From Semisulcospira habei (taxonomy: Eukaryota; Mollusca; Gastropoda; Semisulcospiridae), in contig BTPG01000003.1 of NCBI GenBank assembly GCA_036245525.1, positions 140,400,120-140,464,119 on the forward strand: DNA of 64,000 nucleotides, read 5' to 3'. Both the position numbers and the translations under genes were made by a program. Numbering within the stretch: the stretch's first letter is position 1; each line of letters starts with the position of its first letter. Below are positions 49,401 to 58,400 of this stretch, piece after piece. Under the pieces are notes generated by a model, which was not told the origin of the DNA, did not search any database, and saw nothing but the letters and a program-made list of their open reading frames with translations.

Positions 49401-52400
49401 CCATTCTTTCTAAAAGATTCAATCAGCTCCGGTGTCACTTGCGTTTTTTTCAGATTCAAAGTCAGTGGATGACGCCACATCATTGGCTAATACAGCGGCG
49501 ACTCTGTGTTGAGACGTGGTGCTGCTTCTGCCTGCTATCCCGCGATCTTGGTTGGATCTTCTGATGTTGTCGCCTCGGGGAACATCTTTAGAAGGACACC
49601 GTATCACCTTATGACCTTTCTTTCCACAGAGAAAACATGTCAGGTTCTCCACCAGCTTGTATTTCGGGGTGTCTCTCACATTGTGGATTTCCTCTGCTGG
49701 TGCAGACACACGCTGCGGCTTACTGGGCCCGAACTTCATGTTGTGTGCGTCAAGGTATCTTTGAGCGAAGTCGGCCAGGGTCTTTAGAGACTGGTCTTTT
49801 TGCTCCCTGAGGTGGGTGGCCAGGTCCTTAAAACATGCGTTGAGGACTTGTTCTTTGATGATGTCACACAGGTCCTGGTAATGTTTGTTTAAACCAGCCA
49901 GCTCTATCCATTTCTCCAGGTAGCTCCTGATTCTTTCAATGAATAGGCCGGGTGTTTCTCCTTCTTCAGGCTTGCAGTTCCGAAATCGTCGCCTGTAACT
50001 CTCTTCAGTGAAGTCGTACTGTCTCAGCAGGGCGGCTTTCAACTGCGTATAATCTTTAGCTTCTTCTCTTGGCAAGCGGGTGTAAAATTCAAGCGCTTTG
50101 CCATTTAGAAGTGCGCTCAATTTGATAGCCCAAGTTTCTTGTCTCCAGTTATTGCTGCTTGCGAAGCGCTCAAATCGCTCTAGATAAGCATCCATCTTAT
50201 CTGAATTTTCAACAAAAGGTGGAAGTTTTGGTGCACGGGCTGTTTGCTATATACTGGCTAAGGTTGTTGCTTCAGTAGCTCTCTGGCTCAGTGCCTCTAT
50301 CTCCATTTGCTTTAGATGACTTTCATGTTGTCGCTGCCTCTCCGCCTCTTCTTGCTGTTTCTCTGCCTCTTCTCGTTGAATTTCGAGTTTCCTGATTTCA
50401 CGCTCTTTGGCTCTTTCTTCTCTCTCCAATCTCTTTTCTTCTTCGAGTCTCTTTCTCTCTCTAGTCTCTCTTTTTCTTCTCTCTCCATTCTCTCCTCTCT
50501 CTCTAATCTCTCCTTCTCTCTCTCCTTTACAAACTCGAGTAGTTGAGCTCCTTCGAGTCCACATTCCTTTCCAATTTTCAGGAATGTCTCCATTTCCGAT
50601 GTCGCCATCTCTGCGTATCACTGCTGGCTGTTTTCTCCGGCTACCCTTTCCACTGAGCCAACTGAAGAAGTCCATTCAGAGGTGCCAAAATGTTACGTGT
50701 TGAGTCGTAGTCATAGTATGATATCACACCGGACGCATGCACATAAGGTTCTTTTAAGTAAACCTCATTCAGCTGCAACCCATCACACGTGGCTTAAGGA
50801 TGTAGACTACACTGGAGTAACAGTTCCAACAATATTTTATTTCAGCGATGGGATCTCCACACAATGCATTCCCAAATGCACCAACACTGATACAATGTCT
50901 CTTCTGCAAATGTCAACACTGGCGACACAAAGCGTTTCTCATACAACGTATACCACCGTTACGCTGTGTCTCTCACAATGTACACCCTATACGGGCCACG
51001 TACCTACGATAAACTGTGTGTCTCTACAACTGACAATGCATGACAATGTACACACATGCTTCCTAGCACCATCTTTTATAGTAAAACAACTTTCCAGAAT
51101 AATCTAAGGAATTCACACAACGCAACCAATCAGAACGGAACACGTAACTGAAACTCATAAATATTAATAAAAAAAGAACTTTCTAGAATAACTACAATAG
51201 TCTACAAAAATTCGACTGCTAATTTTAAGCCCCAAATCCTAGTGTGTAATGACGTCACACAAAAGTATGGCAGACCGTTCACGACCTTTAATAATACACT
51301 GACTGGCTGCTAAATTCACGCGCACAAAACAATAAATATGACTAAGAATAGAGCGTCTCTACTAAAATGTTGCTTACATTTTGACGTCACAGGTATGAGG
51401 TCACTAAACAGCGCGACCTTGCTCGAACATTCTGGTTTATTCTCAGCGAAACTACTCATAACAAAAATCGACCACTCTTCTCCATGCGACTTTGCTAGAA
51501 GCTTCCGGACTAAACTTAGCATATAATAACAAAGCCAATTCCGCTGTCTGCGCGAACGATAGAAAATCTTACTGAAAAGGTACGTGATACGTAAACATGA
51601 TGGCTCAAATAAAAATCGGATCGTTTCCTATGATTAACACATGCATGCTCTCACAGAACAACACAACCACAATCGTAACAGAGCCCATAGTGAAGAAGTG
51701 CGTGGTCTAAGGATAGTGTAGAACAGTTGCAAGGGTGTTTTGAGTGTTCAGATTGGGACGTGTTTCTTGATTCTAGTGTTGGTGTAGACGAAACTACTGA
51801 AGTAACTTCTGACTATGTGAATTTCTGTAAAGATATGATTATTCCATCTAAGACAGTGAAATTGTATCTCAACAACAAACCATGGGTTTCAAAGTCTCTC
51901 AAAGCCATATTGAATGAGAATAAGGTTGCATTTCAGACTGGAGACAGAGTGGAAAGGAAAGCAGTACAGAATAAATTGAGGAAGCAGATTTTAGACGCTA
52001 AGAAAAAGTATAAAGAGAAAGTAGGGTCACAGTTTGAATCAGGTAGTGTAGAGATGCATGGAAAGGACTTAAAATTTTATCAGGCCACGTTAAATCAAAA
52101 TTCAGTAGCAGTAGCATGCCAATGAAAGAACAAACTGAATTTTCTGAAGAACTTAATGAGTTCTATTGTAGATTTGAGAAAGATGATCTGAAGGATGACT
52201 TAGATAGCATGATTTCCCAGCTTAAAGTAAATGTGGCAGGCAATGTTGAGGAAGACTTTGAGATCCATGGCAAGGCAGTTGAGAAGCTTTTTAGCAAACT
52301 GAATGTTAAGAAAACAGTAGGCCCTGATAATATTTGCGGTAGAGTTTTGAGATTATGTGCCAGTCAGTTGTCTGTTGTTTATAGCCGTTTGTTTAGCTGG

Positions 52401-55400
52401 TCTCTGAAGGATTGCACTGTACCTAGGCTCTGAAAACATCTACTGTCTGCCCTGTCCCCAAGAACAACAAGCCCAAGACACTAAATGACTATCGCCCTGT
52501 AGCTCTCACCTCTGTAGTAATGAAGTGCTTTGAGCGTGTTGTCCTTTCTAGACTGCTTGATCAGGTCAAGCCCTATCAAGATCCTTTCCAGTTTGCATAC
52601 AAGCAAAGCAGATGTACAGACGACGCCACACTTACACTCCTGCACCATGCATACACACATTTAGAAAAACCTGGCTCTTTTGTACACATTCTTTTTATGG
52701 ACTTTTCTTCAGCCTTCAACACTATACAACCCTATCTCATAGATCAAAAACTTCTGTGTTACAATGTAACTCCAAGGCTTATCCTATGGATTGTCAACTT
52801 CTTTGTAAATAGGACCCAGTCAGTTCGCTTTCAAACAGCTCTCTCATCCCTTAGGTCCACTTTCATAGGCGCCCCTCAAAGTACAGTTCTCTCCCTTGTG
52901 CTGTTTACACTCTACACTAACGATTGTAGTGGCACTGACTCTACCCTTCTTATAAAATACTCGGATGACACTGCCTTAGAAGATCTCTCCAATAGTGATG
53001 CGACTTACTTTGCAGAAGTAGAACGTTTTAGTGTTTGGTGTAAAGATAATTTTCTAGACCTAAATGTGAGTAAGACCAAGGAACTACAGATAGACTTTTG
53101 AAGAAACCCTGCCCCTGTCCCTGTTCTGATGATTGATGATGTGTCTGTTAAGCGTGTGACTGAGTATAAGTATCTTGGAACAGTTATAGATGATAAGTTG
53201 CCCTTTAACGCAAACACCACCCTCATACACAAGAAATGTCAGTCACGCATCTACTGCCTCCAGAAACTCAGGAAGCTGAATGTGAACCCCTCTGTCCTTC
53301 AAACTTTCTACTGCTCTTTTATTGAGTCTGTCATCACTTTCAGTTCTGTGTGCTGGTATGGAGGTCTGAGTGTGAAGAACAAGAACACCCTGGCATGAAT
53401 GGTAAACATCTGCAGCAAAGTGATTGGCAGTCAGCAAGCCAGTGTGGAGTCCCTGTATGAACAGCGTGTGGTTAGAAATGGTAGGCGCATAGCTGAATGA
53501 CAGATCCCATGTTCTTGCCCACCTCTATGAACTCCTCCCCTCTGGACGCAGACTCTGCACACACAAAGCTAGGACACTCAGACTACAGCACAGTTTCATC
53601 CCCAAATCCATCACTCTAAGCAATCTGTAGGAACATCCACACATACCCAAACCTATCTCCTCCCTCTATCCTCCTTTACCTGTGCAATCAGGAATGGAGC
53701 TTGTTGATTTTAGAGAAGTGATTATATTGTGTTTTATTTGGTGGTGAACATGGACATATTGGGATTGTTGTTACTGAGTGTTTACCCACTAATTATTTTA
53801 CTAAGGTAGATTTTAATTAAGCAGCTTGTGTAATAATGTGTAATAATGTATTGAGACGTTTATATAATAAGTAGTAGGGTTAGGATTAGGTTGAAACACG
53901 CGTATTATGTATGCATGTGTAGAGGTGGGTGTGAATGTATAAGTGCCGTTCAGTTCAATTTATAAAAGATGTTTATGTGTGAGATGTGTAAGAGTTATGT
54001 GTAAAGATTTTGTATTGTTTACTTATGTCCATTTGGAATTTGTAGCTGTGTAAGTGCAAGGAGAAAATATTCATAATTATGTTATAATATTTTCATGTCT
54101 TGTTTGTACTATTTGTTATAAATGTACCACAACTGAATTTCTCTTTTGAGATAATAAAGTACTCTTATTCTTATTCTTCTCAGGGCCTTTCATTCTGGCC
54201 CAGGGTGATTGCTTTCATGGCTTCCGCTTTGTGTTGCAGTTCGCAGCTATGACATGCAGGAGATGTAAAGGGTTCCAGTGGCCTACGGGCTTGCATACTC
54301 TGTGTCTTCGCTGTTCGGCTGCTCCTCGACCCGTACCTGCGCTCAGTGCGCTACGTGGAAGGAGCGTAAGTGGTCGCAGCTGTGGGAGTTTATTGGCGCG
54401 GCCGCCCGGGGGCTAAAGACTATACCACGCCGTTGGACAGTGACAGGTCAGTGCGTAGCATTAAAGCACCTTTAGCCCCTGCACCACCCACATCTCCGTG
54501 CAGTCTCGAGCGACCTCGGAGATTGTGGGGCCCGCTTCCCGCCGGACACTGGGCTCAGTCCCGTTTAGCCCTCTCATACCGATGGCTGGGAGAGTCAACC
54601 CCGACTCGCATGGTACTTCGCAAGGAGTGACCGAGAGACCTTTGCCAGTCTTGCATGGTCCTCCGCAAGGGGCGACTGAGAGACAGAGCACTCGGAAAAC
54701 ACGTACTCTTGCGCTAGCTTCCACTAGACGCCGTCCGTCAGCCTCCCCCAGTGCTCGCAGGCCTCCTAGTTTGGAGGTGCGCTCGGACAGTCGCTTCGAC
54801 GTCGGTCTCCTTATCCCGCTGCAGCCAGGGCTCATGGCTGGAGCCGGTCCCCTCATGCGCCGCGATGTCCCACTCTTCGCAGCCATTCCCCCAGCCCTCG
54901 GGGGAGTTTTCGCGCACTCCGCTCCTTGGACTCCCCTCGGTGGGTCTTGGGACAACTTGTCACGACTCCCCACCGGCTTTTCGGGCCTTGCGTATGGGGT
55001 GCCTTCCCTCTCTCATCTTCCGACCAAGACCGCCGGTCAGTGATACAGTAGTGCCCGGAGCTTGGCAGCGGTCACATGCCACTCGGCTTTCCCCTGACTC
55101 GCACCCGGCGCACGGACTCCCTGAGCGCTCGCCGGACAGACCCTAATGGTCTCTGCCGGACAGTGTTTCTCCTCGTCGTGACGTGGTTCGGTATCACCCA
55201 CGGATTTGGATGAAGGCATCCTGTCTGCACCCGGAGGACTCTGCATCAGCTTCCGCTTCCGACACGGCAGGAGAGACACCGGGTTCGTCTGAGACTTCGT
55301 GAGCTCTAGACAAGGATGCGCACGATCTCAGCTATTCTTCCCTTAGAGGGATGCCCACCTTCGCCGCTGCTCAAGAGAAGGTCATGGACTCGGTCGACGA

Positions 55401-58400
55401 CCCCATTTCAGGCGAAGCGGTTTAAGACTATGCCTCAACCCTCAGGATTTAGGGATCTTTAGGACGCCTTTAATGAGCATCTTTCCCAGGGCAAGCTGCG
55501 GGACAGGGGTTTCTTTGCGGACACTCGTTGGCCGGCTGGCATCGATATCAAGTTTCGGCAAGCCTGGTACGCGGGACACTCTCAAGCCTTCGCCTGCCCT
55601 CTCCCAGCAGTGGACCCGGCGGCGGAGTTTCAAGCTGAAGGCAAGGTGCCCGCCTGTCAGTTCTTCCCCCCGGTCTGGACTACACGGCACGTCTAATTCA
55701 GAACTCCCTGGCTTATACAGGATTTCTGAACCTGGACACGCAGGCGGTGGTGAGGAGTGTGGAGGAGTTTAGGAGCGAACGAACGAGGCCCGTTGCGGGG
55801 TGTCCACTCTCTTGCTGTGACAGCAGATCATGCCGTGCACCACCAATTCCATGGTGGCAGCGGCGAATTGCGACCTGATGAGACGGGACGCCTTGCTGAA
55901 GAGTTGCCCTGGCATCCCCTTGATCTTCGTCCCTCAGCGCCGCCGTGCTCCTCTGGGGGAGGTCCTCTCCTCTTTGGCTCTACCTGCCAAGAGGTTCAGG
56001 ACGCTGCTAAGGACCTGTGGCCGAGCGCCCCCAGTGCAGATTCCTCCCGGTTTCCAGCTTCCCGCAAGGACAGGAGCCATGCCCTGTGGAACTTCAGACC
56101 CACCTCTCAGCTGGTTACCAGACTACCTCCCAGATCCAGACGCCAGGCCCCCGCTGGTCGTGCCCAGGTGGAGGCCCGGGCGGGGGAGGGCCCAGTGACT
56201 CCTACTGACTTTGCCCCTGCCGATCCCGGCAGGGTCTCCAGTCGGCAGGAGGCTAGTATGGCACAGCGATGAGTGGCAGTTGCTGCTGCCGGAAGACCAT
56301 TGGATCCTCGACACGATCTCGGCAGGACTTCAGATCTCGTCAGACCCCGCCCCGCTGAGATGCTCGCCGCTCTGGACGCGCGTGCCGGTCGACCAAGGCA
56401 AGGCGGATGCTCTTCAAGGGAAGATTGCCACACTGCTCCAGGAGGCGCACAGAAATAGTAGCTTGACAGGACTCCCCGGCGTTCTTCAGTCGGCTCTTCG
56501 TAGTTCCGACACCCGGTGGCAAGTGGCTACCAGTCATCGACCTCTCGGCCCTGAACAAGTTTTTGTCACCCCCTCCTTTCGCATGGAAACGGCAAGAGTC
56601 TTACGAGCCTCGGTACAGCCTATGGGCTATGCGGTCAGTCTCGACCTGTCCGACGCATACCGGCACGTTCCCAGACACCTGGCCTCTCGGCATTACCTGC
56701 GATTCGCCTTTCGTGGGGTTGTGGATCAGTTTGAGCCCTACCTTTCGGTCTCAACCTCAGCCCTTGGGTCTTCACAAGGATTATGGACGCTGTAGTCACC
56801 AGAGCCAGGCAGGATTCCTCAAGCTCTACCTCTAACTATCTCGACGACCTGCTCCTCAGGAATCAGGACGGACAGGGATGCTCTCCTAGTGCTTCTTTGC
56901 TGGCTTGGGTTCTTCCTCAACGAGGGAAGTCAGACCTGGTATCGTCCCGCCGGTTTGTCCACCTGGGCATGGAGTTTCCGACCGATCTCAACAGGGTATG
57001 TCTACTGGAGGCTCGGATCCAGAAGCTGGCGACCTTTGCACGGCAAGTCTCCCTAGTGGCCGCGGTCCCGGCCAGGACCTGGCTCCAGCTCTTGGGTCTA
57101 ATCAGCGCAGTGGCGGATGTGTTACATCTCGGCAGGCCTTACGCTCGACCGCTACAGCTGCATGTGCTGCTCCAATGGCGTCCGTCCTCGTGAAATCTCT
57201 CAACCTCGATCCCAGCCCTGCTGCTGATCCGGCCGCATCCAGTCGCTCGTTCTCTCGTTCTACGCTGGGACCTCCCGTGGGTGTTGCCTTGGTTGAACTC
57301 CAGTCGGTTCGAACCTCTTCCCTTGGCCCGTCTTGCGGATGTGACTAGGAAGACCTACTTCCTCTTGGCCTGTGCCACGGCGGCCAGAGTGAGTGCGCTG
57401 CATGACCTTTCGGAGGACCCAGCCTGCATGCAGTTCAGGACCAATGGATCAGTTCACCTTCTGACCAATCCTTAATCCTTGGCCCCGGGTGTCAGTTGAG
57501 TCTTTGCCCATTACAGGATTCGGCCGGTCCCAGACATCACGGCTGCAGGACCTGGACCAAGCATTAAGAGTCTACCTGCGCAGAGTGAAGCCCTTCAGGA
57601 GAGGCAGTTCCCGCCTCTGCCTGCCCTCGGCCCCAGGCTGAGCTGGCACTTCTGCCCAGATAATCACGTCCTGGTTGTGATGGACCATCCACTCCACTTA
57701 CATAAATCTCTCCCCACAGGGGGCCAGGAGAATGCGGATACGGGCTCACGAAGTCAGAGCGGTCACTGCCAGCAGCGCGTTCGACCGCAACTGCGCAGTC
57801 AGAGACATCGTTGCAGCAGTCTGGTGGCAAGCAGAGTCCACCTTTGCCCACTTCTATCTCCGAGACCTCTCCGACCATCAAGAGAACCTGGTACTCGTCG
57901 GAGACCTCTCTGCAGCGCAACACTCCCTCCGAGCGCATCAGGTGCCACAGGTACCTCTTAGCTGAAATCGTCGGGAGGTTGCCCCTCGAAGCTAAGCTTT
58001 TAGCTTCGCTATTCTTCCATATAGTAATGCCATCGGTAATGTATTTTGAGGAAACAAATGTATTTTCTCTAAAATGTATTTTTTGGAAAAATTCTTACCG
58101 ATGGTGCCCTCCCACCTACCCCGCTTGCCGCCTCTACGCTAAGTGTAAGACTGGCAGGAATGCATGGCCCACGTGACTGGATGGAGGGAGGGGAGACTAC
58201 CCGGTTACTTGGATACAACTCTCTGAGTTAAGGCCCTTGTTGTGTAGGTACACACAAAGGGTCTTAGGCTGAAATCGGGTAAGTTATAAGGGGTATATTC
58301 TATATAGTAATGCCATCGGTAAGTATTTTTCGAAAAAAATACATTTGAGAGAAAAATACATTTTTGTCTGCAGATCAGCCGCAAGGACAAATCTGAAGAT

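Larger units (their letters stand above)
44979..51680 (-). mobile_element. Gypsy LTR retrotransposon without integrase
   Basis: LTRs 44979-46910 (contains an insertion) and 50691-51680, ends TGTTAC...GTAACA, target duplication GAGCC at 44974-44978 and 51681-51685. Minus orientation: PBS, coiled-coil/gag, protease, RT, RNase H, then polypurine tract. The pol frame ends after RNase H (GADYLSRAV, stop at 47160) with no integrase before the 3' LTR. LTRs are roughly 97% identical by eye, so the insertion is fairly recent. Gag has a nonsense codon and pol a frameshift and an insertion. Confidence 0.85.
43915..54183 (+). mobile_element. LINE-D (CR1/Rex1-like), split by a Gypsy element
   Basis: 5' end near 43915 with possible 4-base duplication TCAG (43915-43918 and 54180-54183). 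Endonuclease at 44274-44976, RT at 51681-53500, 3' UTR ending with AATAAAGTACTCTTATTCTT (TTATTC repeats) at 54151-54180. The DIRS-2 sequence resumes at CAGGGCC. The element is full-length in layout, but RT has several frameshifts. Confidence 0.75.
43495..58363 (+). mobile_element. DIRS-2 retrotransposon, intron 8, with nested insertions
   Basis: Element 43498-58360, TTT at 43495-43497 and 58361-58363. Left terminal repeat ~43500-43680, inverted at ~58120-58318. Internal complementary region ~58020-58105. Split at 43914/54180 by a LINE. Closely related to DIRS-1. Internal deletion near 57240 joins the RNase H start to the recombinase. Same orientation as the ILEI gene; ends 13 bases before exon 9. 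Confidence 0.85.

Noticed and set aside
49440..49455. Programmed -1 frameshift at A AAA AAC between gag and protease
   Set aside because: The -1 register meets a stop within a few codons; protease lies in the +1 register.
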